DNA from: Acanthornis magna
Lineage: Eukaryota; Chordata; Aves; Passeriformes; Acanthizidae
Reading direction: 5' to 3'
DNA length: 64,000 nucleotides
NCBI GenBank assembly: GCA_036785705.1
Contig: JAWUZG010000036.1
Span: 12,767,501 to 12,831,500, forward strand
Position numbers and translations under genes: made by a program. Position 1 is the first letter of the stretch. Every line of letters starts with the position of its first letter. Shown one piece after another: positions 1 through 13,800 of the stretch. A model generated the notes under the pieces. That model saw only the letters and a list, made by a program, of their open reading frames with translations. It did no database searches and was not told the DNA's origin.

Positions 1-2683
1 TATGGTCACTGAGGGTTATACTGAGGTAGATAAAAGCAAACCAGATGATCAGATAAGCATCTAAATGCTGCTGTGCTGAACTTCTGTCCATTAATTAGAT
101 TATGCTAAGGTACTCTTAATGAGATTTTCAGTTTTGTCTGGTTTTTCCTATGATAATGCTTTTATCTTTCAAAAGTTTAAAGTGGAAAATACCTCTGAGA
201 GGCTAGTGGTGAGCTGCTCGAGTTTACCAGAAAGACAAACAAACTTAGGGATGGTAAAATATAAAAGTATGCTAAAGTATATGAAATACTGAGTCTAATA
301 TTTAGCTAGTCTGTCCATTTTATAGTTACACACAGCCAGTAGTAAAAGAAACAAACCCTAGCATGTTATAATCAACTCACAATGTTTGTTTTGAGGCAAT
401 AATAGTTTTTATTGGTTGAGCAGTAACTAATACACTTTTCTTATCTCCCAGTAACTGTATGTTGACAGAGTTACACTGTCACTCAACATTCCCAAATGAA
501 AACTCTGCTGCCAGCCAACAGCACGAGTCCAATCAGTGACTTAGTAATGTCCCTGAACAGTTTCCACTCTGAGCTGAAGCTGCAGATTATTTACTTTTCT
601 CAGTGCTCTAATATTCTGAATCTGTTACTCTAAACTTCAGAGGAATATCATGGTCCTGGACCAAAGTCAAAGCTTGGGATTTGCTGATGGAGCTGTTCCT
701 TTGGGATTTCAATTTTGCAGATATCTTATGTGGGTTGGGATATCTCAGTAGCATTAAGACAGCAGTTTTATTCATGTAGCCTGTATGATTTTTGTTCAAA
801 AGGAAAAAAAACTCCAGACTATGTGAGTCAGCAGTAAAGCAGCATACAACTTTGTGGGCAGTATAAAGTTTAACTGAGTCCCTCTTCCTCATGAGCTTTC
901 TCACCTCTGCTTCCCTCTCCCCTCTTTTCCTCTGCACATGATTTTGAGATTCCCTCTTTCGAGTGTCAAGCATTGGCAATTGATCAAGTATATTATCTAT
1001 GTGAGATACAGGCTGTACGTGGGGGAGTACAACAAGTTTTATTGAAATTCATCCCTCTGATCAAAAAATGCCATTAATGTTCTTACGCTGAAACATAAAC
1101 TGCAAACTCACACAGCAATATAACCTGCTGGTAGTGATTATTTTCAAAACATACCTAAATGCTATTTAGGTCTGACCGATAAGTAAAGAAACCTTTAGGT
1201 TGTCTTTCATCAGAATATTGCAAGGCCTTGACCATTAAACTAAGGCATTTGTAGTGAATGCTTATTAATGAATGTTTTCAATCTCTATTTTTCCAATCCC
1301 GTGTGTCGTACTGTGCTGTGCTAATCATAAAATTCTGTTAAGAAAATAAAGCTTTAATTGTAATTACAGTTTAGTACCATCATCATTCTGCCAAGGATCC
1401 CCAAAAGAACTTGTCTGTTCCCTTAGTGTCAAGTGACAGCATGTTAAAGACAAAGAAACATTACTGATCTGGTAGGTTTATGAATATAATGTTGTTATAA
1501 AATAAGGAAAAACGGAAAAAATCTTTGTAATCCAAATTAGAGTTTCTACTTCTACCCAGTGCTTGCTCATATTTCCCACAATACAAGGGGCATTACAGTC
1601 TCTTTAAGTAGGACAAAAAAGCTGGCCTGCTATTTGGGCCAAGATTTTGGGTGTTTATTAAATATGCTTCAACAGAAAACATACTCAAACAGCACTGAAT
1701 TTCTCCAGATATTGTGAGATACACTTGCAGAACTGGCAATGAAAACTGCACCTTGAAGGACACAAACTGGTAATAGAAGTCCCCAGAGGGACCAGAGGAC
1801 GGACCATCTTTCTGCTTTAATCCTTCTGTTGGTCTGTGCACAACTCTGGGAAACACCAAAGAAAGTGTGGAAAAGCAGATAGTGCTGCATAGCAGGTTAT
1901 TTCTAACTCTACCAAGGAGAATAATGACTTTAAGCTACCCTTTCTTCTTTCTTGATACCACTGGGATTTTAAAAAACCAACCTAAATGTTGATTCTAACA
2001 TGAAAATACAGGAAAAGTTGTAACTGTCCAATGTTCATAGCAGGCAATGCTTTTCTAAGCTCTTCCCTCCACTCGTAGCAAACATGCTCTGCCATAAGTT
2101 CACATCATGAGGAACTCCAAGGGGAAGAATAAATCAATGCTTTTTATCTTCAGTTGCCTTCTCCCACTCATAATATACTTCTCTATTTGCAGTGCTTTGT
2201 TCACAGCAAGTGAAAAGAAAGTGTTATATCAATTAAAAAGCAATTCACTGGGAATCGCTCCCTTGAAAAACCATAATACTGACAAAACTGATTTCAGGCC
2301 CAGTTTGACAGACAAATCTGAATGACATCTTCAGTTTTTCTACATCTGCATGAGATCCGCAGTTTTGTTTCTTAAAATGTGCCTTTTAGATGTACACTAA
2401 GCAAGAAAAGTAACATCTGTCACATGAGGTGGTTGTTTTTTCCTATATTTCCTGGAGGGAAAAACTATAGCAAATCCATATTAAATGAACACATGAAATT
2501 CTTACTTAGATATGTGTGTACATTAGCAGAGGCAAAGTGTACTAAAGAAAGCAAAAATGAAAAAATGTGAAATAAATTCTGTTTCAAAACAATTTTGAAG
2601 AAAGAGCAAGACAGTCGCAGTTTCTTTTGCTGGTCAGTGAGAGGAGCCTGTGTATTACAGCTCACTTGCTACAAGCAAGGAAG

Positions 2684-2922
2684 TAACAGAGCTGAATGCT
2701 ACAGCCTCTGGGAGAAAGGGAGAGAACAAAATATGAGCCAGGCAGAACGGACAGGAATGCAAACCTTCCTTTGATGTAATATTTAGCATTAGTCCTTTCA
2801 GTATAACAGAGCTGAGTGTTACAGCCTTTGGGAGAAAGGGAGAGAACAAAATATGAACCAGACAGAATGGACAGCAATGCAAACCTTCCTTTGATGTAAT
2901 ATTTAGTATCTGTCCTTTTGGC
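2684..2922. repeat. 120-bp tandem duplication, two diverged copies
   Basis: Copy 1 (2684-2803) and copy 2 (2804-2922) both begin with TAACAGAGCTGA and both contain GGGAGAAAGGGAGAGAACAA and CCTTCCTTTGATGTAATATT. The spacing is exactly 120 bp. By eye about ten bases differ, so the copies are roughly 90% identical and the duplication is not very recent. I do not recognise the unit as a known transposon. The period is a multiple of three, so minus-strand open frames across it show a repeated peptide. I treat these as chance. Confidence 0.9.
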
Positions 2923-5900
2923 TTTGCTTGCTTGGAGAGAATCAGCAAACCCACCATTAAGACCCAATGACAAGAAACCCACACCTGTAATTAAGAAAAA
3001 CAAAAACAAAAACATAGATTAAAATTGCATATGGAAGCTGTACAAAAGTTGAGAGAAATAGTATCGCTTTTGTATTATATTTTTAGATTCTTGTATTGAA
3101 ATTACCCATTTTAGCCTCTCCTTATTTAGTACAGCCTTTTTAATCCGCATGTTTTCTGAGCTTTTAAACCACAAATACTCAACTCTTTGCACAGAAGTTA
3201 AAGTTATAATTCTAAGCAGATTTAAAGACATTTCCTTCACAGATCAAGGAAAATCAATATTGGTAGTTCATCTATAATACAAAAGCTTATCCAGTTTTTA
3301 TAACCTTCTCAGAGTTTTGTTGTCTATATGCATATTTGGCTGCGAAGATTACAAAAAATACAGAAGTAACTAAGAATGATTAGGAAATGTTGCCTCTAGC
3401 AACTCATACACTATCTGTTGTGAGAGATTTATATTCTGAAAGCCATGGGTGTTCAAAATGACTTTTCAGTCTCCATGGAAACTCTTTAGTGAGTTAGTTA
3501 CTGCAGTCACAGCTTAGATATATAAACAAAAGCATGGGTACAATTGCTACAGGGGAAGTCTGGATTTATCTGAGGTTGTTAAAGGGCTCTTCGTTCTGTC
3601 TACCATAGTAAACCAGTCTTCCAATCCAGTGGGCTATTAAAAAACCAAAAACTGATCTTTCTCACACAAATCATTTAAGCTTTTAAAAAGTAAATCATTA
3701 ATTAAGTGTCTTCAATATTGCTTTCCCGAAAGAGAGAACTCTCATAGCTCATATTTTCAAGAAGTTTGGGATATGTTACAGGCTCTTTTATGCGACCATT
3801 TAAACTGCAGGCTTTGAGCTAAAGCTGAATTTAACTCCAGTTCTATTCTCTCTTTCCCAATAAAGTTATACAAGGAAAATCTATTCTGAGCCTACAAGAA
3901 CTGTCCTGCCACCTTTCTTTGAAATGTCTCCGGAGGAAGAAGGGAACTGTGGAAGAGAGTAACAAAACTGTGGTTCTCTTTAAGATACCAAAAAGTGATG
4001 CTGTTCTACTCAGCAAACAGCAAGTGCAGATGGAGAGATTGAATGGTCTGAGGCCCTGTTTCCTTTTTGGAGAAGATGGCAAATTCCCAAGTAAATAGAA
4101 AGGAAGCTTTTAAAGTAGGCATCTGGAAAGAGAAATAGGTCCTCTAAGTCAGCCAAGGAGAAGATATTTGTCCAGAGTGGTAGTTATATTGAGGAGTAGA
4201 TATATTTTTTGTAGAGATGAACCAAATGAAATCAGACATCCTTCGGAGCTTTCCTCAAGCAATCTCTTGCAGTAGGTGATGGGCAGAAAGTCTTGCTGAG
4301 GCCCACAGTGGACTGGGGATCACAGATCTGTGGGAGATATCGCAGGGACCTGTGGGAACCAGAAAATGCCATTAATCAGAGGGAGTTGAATGAGAGCTGT
4401 GGAAGGAGGCAGCCCGAGCACCTGTCTTTAGACTGTGACTGGGATGAAGCAGGAGGTCTCTCACACTAAAATCACTGGAAAATGGTTGCTGGAAGCTCGG
4501 CTTTGTTTGGTGTTTCTGTTTCTGTTTTTTATTTAATACATACATCCCCTCATGCTGATTTCTCTCCTTGTTCTCTACTGCATCAGTTTAAAAATAGTTT
4601 TCATTGCTTTCTGGCTATCTTCCATATCCTCTGTTTTTGTTGGTGATCTTAATTTTCCTCCTGAGTCCAAAACACCAGCATCTTCTCCAGTGAGAACCAG
4701 AGAGAACTAGCTTCCAAAGATTTGGAAGGTTTACCCCCTCCTCACTTAACTGGTGAAAGACTTTGTAGGAAGGGGCAAAGGCGGAAGGGAAAAGGCTTTT
4801 GCTAGGAAGAAGAATGCTGCAGACTGAGAACACTTCATAGAGTAGAAGTAGGTTTGTAAAATATATTTAAACAAGTCTTGAAATTGTTCTGTTTTCACTT
4901 AGGGTCTGCCAGAGCCCGCTCATGAGCACATGTATTGTCGGAAAGTTTCTGAAATAGATTTTTTGCATTTCAGTCTGATGTTTTTCATAATAAATTGTTG
5001 AAGTTGACTTTTCTGACTGCAAAGGTTATCTTGAAAACAATGCAACAAAAGACCAAACTAGAGTGTTTCAATATTGATTTAGTATATTCATACCACAAAG
5101 CAGAAGCTGATAATGACGGTCCTTTTCCCACAAAATCATTTCCTGAACACTAAAAGCTAGTAGGCCCTTTCAGAGCACGCTCAACTCCAAGCGGCAGAGA
5201 CCTGTGTTATCCCAGAAGTGCAGGGATGGCTCGGGAAAGGGCAACTATCCCCACCTGTACAGGCAGCTCCCTGCTGTACGAACATTGTCAGCTCTTCTCT
5301 CTGAGCAATAATAACCCACACTGCTTTCTGAAGGAGGAGTTTCAAGTACTAGTGTTCATCCCATGAGTTACTGCAAGGTGATGAACACAAAGGCTGGTGT
5401 AAAATAGTGGGTAGTTTAGAGCAGTTTATATTTCCATGTGCTGTGCAAAGTGAGGACAGCTGGACACTGTCTCCTCTGGCCCATTGTCGTGTGCAGAGGA
5501 ACTATGTAAGTTTGGTTTTATGGCTTCCAGACTAAAGCTTCCTCATCTGGAGCTACCTTATTCCCCAGGCACAGACAGACCTGCTATCTTCTGTTGCAGC
5601 CCAGCCAGCCAGGAGGACCTGAGGTAGTGTTTTGGAGTGTAAAGTTGCACTGTATGCACATGTTGGATTAAGATGTTATTGTAGCACCGCACAGATTGCA
5701 TGGGCCCCTGTCACAGCTTCATTTCCTGCACGAGGTTTTTGCCTTTGTAAAGGCAAAAGACTTCTAGTGTGTCGCATTCTCACCAATATACAGTATATTG
5801 AAACCAGTTTATAGAGTTCTTTAATAAAGGTGCTGGAGAAAATGAATAAAAATTAAATTGTACACGTGCCAAAACCTGTCAAGGTAAATTAAAATGTAGA

Positions 5901-6933
5901 CTCATTCTTGTTCAGTAGAATACTCATAATTATCTTATTCCATGATGTATATACATGTCTAGTATGTTTCTGTATTCCCTGTGCTTATTCATCTTGTTAA
6001 TAGTCCACCGGTCAATACTGATCTCTTCTAGACTTGGACTGACTTGGACTAAAATCTTGATTTCAAGTTTGCAGAAAAAAAATACTGCTTCTAGAAGTAA
6101 AAGCCATAGGGATGCGAATGGCATTATGAAGTAACTATTTTGATATTTGAATATAGTTAAGCTTTTTTTATTAGGGATTACTGATATTGCTATTAACTAA
6201 AAACTCACAGAAAAGTGTCACTGCTTTCCTATGTGGTAAGATTTAAACAGAAAAACACTCAGTACATTCTGCATGAGAATCTTGGGAAAGGAAGTGCTTA
6301 TAAACAAAAATGTTTGGATTCACTTTTTAGCATTATTAAGTCAATCATTCAATACTGATCTCATAACCTTTATTTTTTATTGTATTGGTTTTTTGAGTTT
6401 TTTGTTTATGCTGAAGGCATTGTTGCACTTTCCTAGGTTGACTTAATTGAAAACTATTGATTCATTACATTGGTTGCTCTCCTTTTTGATTTTTTTCTTT
6501 TTCACAGTCATGGCCAGTTCCATACACATAAGAACCTGCTGTAGAGAGAGTGAAGTTCTCCACACTGCTAAAAATTAGATCTTAAATTCTTTTGCTTTTT
6601 AATTTTCGCCTACAACTAAGGCCATCAAGGATGGAATCAGCCAATCCTTCTTAACTGATTGCCTGAAAAAGTATGAATGCTTGGGGAATTACTTATTTAA
6701 TATTCAGCATTTAATCAGCATTTTTAGCATTTCCTTTGATTACCATTTCATGATTTATTATTTTCAATGGAATTCTGCATTCATAAAAAAACCTTAGGAA
6801 ATTAAGGGAATAAAAAGAAAGGATTTCTTTAAAGAATGTGTACATGCCTTACTGTGAATGACATAATTTGCATCTGACCCTTTGCAGTGAAATCTTCTGG
6901 GAATGTCTTCTGATTTTGCTTAGTGTTTAAAGC

Positions 6934-6976
6934 GGGGGGGGGGGGGGGAATGGGGGTGGGGTGAGGGGAAGAAAAA
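6934..6976 (+). repeat. G-rich tract, potential G-quadruplex
   Basis: A run of 15 G (6934-6948) is followed by AATGGGGGTGGGGTGAGGGG. This gives at least four G-runs within about 40 nt on the + strand, which is the sense strand of the RAB3C intron, so a quadruplex could form in DNA or pre-mRNA. The exact G-run length may be a sequencing or assembly estimate. Confidence 0.85.
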
Positions 6977-8433
6977 GATGAAGAAAATGAGATTGAATCC
7001 TTGCTGTTATGTCAGGTGACTATTTTGTTGTGTTTTTTCTGATTGATTTCTGTCCACATAAATGTGTAAAACAGGATATTTGGTGGATGCAGATTGTTTG
7101 GTTGGGCTTTGGCTTTTGGGAAGATGACAATATAATGAAGAAGAAAAAGGCATAAGTGCAAAATAAGAGGTCCAAATTAAATGTCTAAAGAGTGAGGGTG
7201 GGGGTGGCATGTGTGTTACAAGTGTGAATAGTGAGAGCTGTAGTTAATAAGGGTAGGGAAAAAATGGTAAGAATCACTCTTTTTGAACAAAGAGAATTAA
7301 GAAATGAAGTTTTTCTGGTGGGTTTTCATCAGGGCAGCAGCACTGCCTGTTCTTGTTCCAGCCACTTTCCATTTTGTGAAACTCCTGTGTCCCCATGGAT
7401 GGCTGACAAAGTGGTGCACATTTTGTGCTTTTGTACATCTTTAGCTCACCGTGATGCAAAAGGGAAATGTTTCTCAGCCTGCAGGCCACAGGCAATTTAA
7501 AGACAGAACAAGTCGTCATATTTAGAAACTACAAGAGTACTTCTGTTCAGCCAGAGCAATGCCTGGGCTGGCCAAGCTTCCTGGACTAGCGTCATCCTTG
7601 ATGCCACCAGCAGAGTTTTAGACCTCCATGGGATGAGCTTCAAGAACATATCAAGTTTTAGACAAATTGCAGACCAATTATAAGGAAATATTTAATGTTC
7701 AGAGAAAAAAAAGTTAAAATATATGCCTCCTGACATATAAAACTGTGGAGATGAAAAAGAAAAATACAATACAGTGGAGCTGAGCTTTTTTCTTTCTCCA
7801 GACATTTATTCCTTTGCCCTGTGTTTTAATTCATTGCAGCAGCAGTGAATTTTCACTTATTTAACCTTGATAATATGTAATCATGTATCTGTAAGTTAGT
7901 GAACCGGTGGCAAATGTATTATAAGTTAATAACATAACAAACACTGAAGAGTGTGTTGAGAAAAGCACATCCCAACATCTGGTGTCTTACACACATTAAA
8001 GAGAGAGACACTGGGTTGGAAAGCATCTAAAAATACTACAGATGACATGTTAATTCTCATGGTGACCAAAAGGACATGGCCACATTCCTTCAACAAGCTT
8101 GAGCCTTAGTTCACTTGTAGAACAGCATTAATATTGTTTAACTGCTTTGGCTATACCTCACTGCTGTGAATGAGTGTGATGTGAATGATGCAAAGAATGC
8201 ATACAGAGTGCTTTATTATTTCCAAATATGTATGACTGTTAAATGAGTGCTAAATGAGTGTTTAATGAAGATTAACAGTGGAACACCATTTTTCACTATC
8301 TAGAACTGAAGAAATAGTTGAGTTTCAGCTCTTCAGCTTAAGCAACTCTGCTGTTGATGTGCAGCCTGTCCAGTATCACTTTTCCCTCATACATTTCAAC
8401 ATAATTTTTGTTGTTGCTGAACTGTACTGAGCT

Positions 8434-8590
8434 ATGAGCAAAAAAAACCCAAAAAACCCCAAAAAACAACAACAAAAAACCCAACTAACCAAACAAAAAC
8501 AACCAACCAACAGCAACAACAACAAAAACCCCAGAAAACCAAACAAAAACCCCAACCAACAAACAAACAAAAAACCCCAACAAAATCTAG
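8434..8590. repeat. A/C-rich low-complexity tract (CAA / AACC / AAACCCC-like)
   Basis: An interrupted mixture of AAAACCCC, AACAACAAC and CCAACCAAC words about 155 bp long, almost free of G and T. It produces an artificial Lys/Asn/Pro/Gln-rich open frame. It is a simple-sequence expansion with no gene in it. Confidence 0.8.
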
Positions 8591-10217
8591 GGAAGTATGG
8601 GCTCAGAAACTTCAATACTTCAGAAAGCATTGACTTAAAAATAGCTTCTGTTTTACATGAAATGCATGCACTGTTGACAGATGTCCTAGGAAAGAAGGTG
8701 TTAATCTTCAGTGAGACAGATTTAATCAGAATAATAGAAGGATATGAGAATGAGGACTCTAAAATGTGGTACTTATATGTCAGTATATAGCAGGAAACAC
8801 AGACAATTGAACTTTGGGGACTCTTTGAACTGCAAAGAGATTATAACCTAGTTGTTGACACTTTAGGCATATGAATGATTTTATGATGGATTTTTAAACT
8901 CTTTTGTAAGAGCCTCAATATTTATCTGGTTTGAACCCAGTACACACTGAAGATGGACAAAGAAATAAATGCTCTCATAATAACTTTAAGCTATGCTCTG
9001 CCAGATAGGTGCCCAGTGTTTCAAAGATAGGGGGGTCCCTGTACACAGATAGGGAGCACATCCTATTAACCAGCAGCTGGATTGGGCTGAGCAAGTTCTG
9101 AGTCTGTGGCCAAACGCAAAAAAATTAAAATTTATCAAGTCTGAGAATCTTTGTATCTCCAAAGAATATTATTGCCCAAGTAAGATCTTAAGTAGGGGAG
9201 GGGGTAGGGGTTGGTGTGAAATATCAGAGTGAGGTAAATATTTTGTCCTCTCTTAAAACTGGAAACACTTTGTAATTAAAGGGATCGTGTGGCTTGCCAA
9301 GGGCTCCATTTTGTTGTGCTTCCATAGGCTGACGTTCAGATTTTTTTTTTATGTTTTCAGACCTTTACTTTGACCATGAGGGCAAAAATATCCCTTTAAA
9401 AATGCAATATCACAATCTCAAGAGCAAGTATTTAGAGAAAATGCTGAATTTTACAGTATTTTGAAAGAGAATCTGCAAACATATGACCTTTAATATATTT
9501 CCTAGCAAGAAACATACCCTACCACAAACAAATCCTTCTGTTCTTCCTGGAAATTACTAAAAAATGTATGGCTTCAGAAAATATGATATATACAATGACC
9601 TTAAGAATGGCTCTTAGGATGACATTATCTTTAAATATGATGATGTGAAGTAACTTTATGCAGTTTGAAATTATTTCCTTCGGTCAAAAGGTTGAGTTGA
9701 ATTTCATTTGGTGAGTTGTTTTGCTTTGCTTTCTTTCTGCTCCTTCCCCTGCATGGAAAGCTCAGGCTTTCCATGGTGCCAAGGAATAGGGAATACATAC
9801 ACCCAAAATAGTTTGGACAAGATGATAATTGGTATATGCACGAGGCAGGCAACTTGACTGTTTCTGGGATTCAATGTCATGTCCCTGTGTGATGCTGCAT
9901 CATTATTTAGACATCCAGGCTGTCTAGGAGGTTCCCTAAATTAGTAACACATGATGCTGTACACATGTTCTCCATCTGTATGTCTGCGTTTATCAACCCT
10001 ACTTTAATGATCCTTTCTTTTCTCATTTTCCTATATACCGAAGTTTAATAAAATATCACAAGAAAGGTAGATTGATTTAGTTTCAGTTACCCTTCTGCAG
10101 TTAATGCACTGCATACAAGGTCTTCACAGAACTGACTGGCAGCTGTATTAGGCTTCATGCAAAAATGCCATATAAAATGTCAGGTCTCACAAAAATAAAC
10201 CTTTGGATCAGAGGTGG

Positions 10218-10830
10218 TGTGCTGTAATCGAACAAAAAAGAAGACAAGCGACGAGACGAAGGGCTTGCAGGAGGGGGTTGTCCTCCCTTGCTCTCCTTTA
10301 TTAGGGTAAGGGGTAGAGGTGTTTGGGGGGGAGAGAAGAGAAGGACAAGGGATCCTATCCCAGGAGGAACAGGGTCCGAGGAATCCCCTCCCTGCCCCCC
10401 CAGGGACAGGGGTAAAGGAGTCTCCAACCTGCCCTCGGAGGAACAAGAGGAAAGAATCCCCTTCCCTGCCTCCCAGGAGACAGGGGCTAAGGAATCTCCC
10501 TCCTGCCTCCACCAGTAACAGAATACAATCCCCACCCCTGCCCCTGTGACAGCTGCTTAAGAGGGACAGGGGTGACCAATCAGGGGAAAGACAATAGGCG
10601 GGGATAACATACATAAACCAATGGTAACATACGAGGGAGTGGTACAGTTCAAACTAACCAATGACATAACTAAGAGAAAGAAAGTTCAGGAAAGGTGGGC
10701 AGATCCTAAGCCCTGGGCACACCTTTCCTCAGGACAGGGTCGGACCCAGAAGCTCCAACCCCCAAGGTCCTCCCAGGGCAGGTGGGGCCGGCCCAGGAGG
10801 CTGAGGCAGCATAGGGGTGGACCCGCTTCA
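10218..10830 (-). mobile_element. Solo retroviral LTR with 4-bp target-site duplication
   Basis: The 613-bp block starts TGTGCTGTAATCG and ends CCCGCTTCA on the + strand, so it has TG...CA termini, and it is flanked on both sides by GTGG (10214-10217 and 10831-10834). Read on the minus strand it has an LTR layout. There are three ATTGG (inverted CCAAT) motifs in the 5' part, a TTAAG-type TATA-like element near 10555, and then AATAAA (10302-10297) about 80 bp before the CA end. The segment between the TATA-like and poly(A) elements contains two 74-bp tandem units (10366-10439 and 10440-10513). No gag, pol or env sequence is present nearby, so this is a solo LTR left by recombination. The 4-bp duplication fits a gammaretrovirus-like (ERV1) element. 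The family name is not known to me. Confidence 0.75.
10366..10513. repeat. 74-bp tandem repeat inside the LTR
   Basis: Two units begin with GGAACA and share AATCCCCT, CCTGCC, ACAGGGG, AAGGA and TCTCC in the same order at a 74-bp offset. They lie between the TATA-like and poly(A) elements of the minus-strand LTR, so they would fall in its transcribed R region. Internal duplications of this kind are common in LTRs. Confidence 0.7.
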
Positions 10831-13800
10831 GTGGTGGAAAACAAAATAATGCTAAATATCTGCACTTAGTAACTCTATCTCTGTTTTAAAGTTTTGTAAT
10901 GGGATGGGGAGTGGCTGTTTCCATGAACAATTTTTTACCGATATAGTTAAGTTATTCTAAAGAAGATAATATATTGCCCAAAATATTTTTAAGTGTTCAC
11001 AAACGCTTCAAATGCATTGGAAACAAATTCTTGTTGAGAGATGATAACATCCTTCTTTAGTTTTGCTTTTTTGTTCTCGACTATTTGTCTCACTTCAAAG
11101 GCTTAGAAGTATAAAGGAGAAAAAGTAATGCGTTAAAACAGTAAATAAATATTCAGTGTTGATCGGAAGACCTTTTTCTATAAACTTTGCAAATAGTACC
11201 ACCTTAAATCCATACAGCAGTTGGAAATAGGTCAACACTGAGCATCTTTTTGTTTGATGAAAGAATTCAAACCTGTTTCCAAGGTAACCAATCCCATCCT
11301 CTATAAATCTCTGCCGTGCTTCTACCTGTTTTATGAAGCAGAATGCTTTTTTCATTTCCTGAGGTATAGTTTGAACTTTAACACACAGATGTATGCACAC
11401 ACCACATGCTGCTTTGTTTCCACTGTGATGAAGGAGACAACAAAAGTAAATAGGAGTTGGTTAATATTTAAACTGTTAATGCAGGTGTCTCAGTAGCATA
11501 TTCGTAGAGCTTTTGTGAGTGGTGCTAAGCAGCCCTTGAACAAACAGCTTTTACAGGAATGGCAGATTAATTTTGGATGAGTTTCTGGGTACCTGGATGT
11601 CAGGTCATTACAGTCTCCTTTGTTCTCTGCTCTCTACGCACACGGAAAGGTTACTCTACTCTATAGAGAGTAATGAGGTTGTGTCAATAGAGGCAAATGA
11701 TATCCAGTAACTCCATTTAGTGTATAAATTGCCATGTCTCTATTGAATTAGGTAGTTGCTCCACACATCTGCATGTAAAGCCACAACATTTTAACAAGTT
11801 TTGTTTGCACATTCTAAGTGCTTCTGCACACATGAAAATATGTTCTGCAAAAGGTCAGAGAGATCATTCTTTTTGTCTTAAAGTTATGTTTTCTTTCAAG
11901 ACAGTAAGTCTTTGGGAGGGTTGGAACACAAAATACATTTCAGTAGAACATAGAAGAGTACAGAATAATGGAGATGTGGCAGGCAATAAAAAACCTCTTG
12001 CAAAAATATCTTCTTTTATCTGGAAAAAAACTGTGAACCTGATACCTGTTGAGGACATTCTGAATGTTCCCACTATTTTATAGAGAGCATATTCAGCTAT
12101 AATTTTTTTTGGTCTTATTTATTTACATATTGACCACACAAGCAATTTAGGGTTTCCTAAATGGGTCACAGAATAAAATAAAACAAAATTAATTGCTCCA
12201 GGATGAAAACTGCTCCTGCTCTAATCATTAGGATAGGTGTCAAATCTACCACTGACTTTTAAAAGAGGACTTAATAATGATTTAAAACATTGTTGATCTA
12301 CTAATCTATTAATCATATCACATGCTGGTACTAATGCAAGAATGTCTGTCTTCAGTTATTGCTAATGCACTTCCCTGAAGTGTGATAAGCACTTTTGGTT
12401 TAGCTTTTAAAAATTTATTTTGTTATCTGAAATGTGACCAATTGTGTCATCTAGATAAATCAGCTTACACTCCCCGTGACAGAGAGTGAAGAAGGCACTA
12501 ACTTCATGAGTTGTTCAAGCTCTCCTTCCTAACATTTTCAGAGAACATCATGTTTCTGCCATGCATGGAAGATTGTAAAACATCCTTTTCTATTAATATA
12601 CAGTTATTTGCAAACTTTTACCTTTAGTGTTTTGGAGTTTGGTAAGAACTACTTAGCTGTGTGAGCTGTTATCTATATTTGTCAGAAGGCTTTGATTTAC
12701 TTAATGCTGTCCCCAAGCACACATCTCCACTTTTTGTATGGCAATTGGTATCAGATTTAATGGGAAAAATTACATATTGAGCATGAATAAAAGAATTCAT
12801 TTCATGTAAAAGGCTGAGATCTGGGAAAAAAAACTGGGTTTTTTTTGAAGCCTACAAATTTGTAAGTCTGATGTGCTTTTCTTGGATAAAATTATTGTTG
12901 TTTGGCTTCCATCTGCTACATTTAAATATTCTTTTTTGTCATTTCCATCCATCAGATATAGCTAGCTGAATTAAGACTTTCAGCTTGTGCTCATGTGCCC
13001 TAAACTGGACATAATTCTGGCTTGCAGCTACGACACCTGAAACCCCAGAGCAGGCTTCCTTCCAAGTACCAGGCAGCTGCATTCTACTCAGTTATTCATT
13101 CCACTGTAAGGCAATAGAATAAAATTTGTACATTTTGAAATCTTAAAAAAGTAGCTGAACAGTTTTTCAGAATGAATACGGCATGCTTCTGTCAGTGAGA
13201 CTGATAAATTCATTTATTCGAACCAAAAGTAAATTCAAATGTATCATTTGTTTTAGGCACGTAGGACATTGACAGTTCACAGGACATAAAAATTCCAATT
13301 TCCATGTCACACAGTGTGCTTTTTCTCAAGCCTTGTTTATATCTCAAGGCTGTTTTTATTTATGCTTTTCTGTGCCAGAGGGACTGGAACTGAGCATCTT
13401 GTTCCGAACAAGGTTCTACAAAAAAGTTTATGTATTGGAATTACTGGGCTTTTACACTGTAAATATCTCAATTTAGGTAAGATGGAGCCTATTCTTTGTA
13501 TTTAAAGACAAAAGAGAGAGAAACAGTCAAAACAAACAACCCCCTCTTCTCCAAATGTGAAGTGTGCTTCTCCAAGAAAATGCATGGGGTTCTTTGTGTA
13601 AGGATTTCTTTTGGCAATAGGTTGGGCTTATGACATTTGGGAACTGTGATAAAAATTAATGTCTCCTGTTTAATTTTTATTGTGACCTCAGCTTTGTGCA
13701 CGTTTTTTGTACGTAAAGAAACTGCATCAAAGATACATGAGGTACTCTCCTACAAAAATGAAAAAATAAATAAACCAACAGAAACACCCGAAAGAACCCT

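Larger units (their letters stand above)
1..10217 (+). other. RAB3C: Intronic sequence of RAB3C, left end of window
   Basis: This block lies upstream of the penultimate RAB3C exon on the same strand and is inferred to be intron, since no Rab3 exon was found in it. It is AT-rich and holds only the 120-bp duplication at 2.7 kb, the G-run at 6.9 kb and the A/C-rich low-complexity tract at 8.4 kb, listed separately. No gene or RNA could be supported. Confidence 0.6.

Noticed and set aside
2655..3015. Minus-strand frames with an internal 40-residue repeat
   Set aside because: The repeat simply mirrors the 120-bp DNA duplication. No homology was recognised and no gene structure is present.
8434..8790. 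118-codon Lys/Asn/Gln/Pro-rich frame
   Set aside because: The first half is the A/C-rich simple tract. The rest has no recognisable domain and no splice or promoter context.
10155..10614. 126- and 144-codon minus-strand frames
   Set aside because: They lie within the solo LTR and its 74-bp repeats; LTRs of this kind do not encode proteins.
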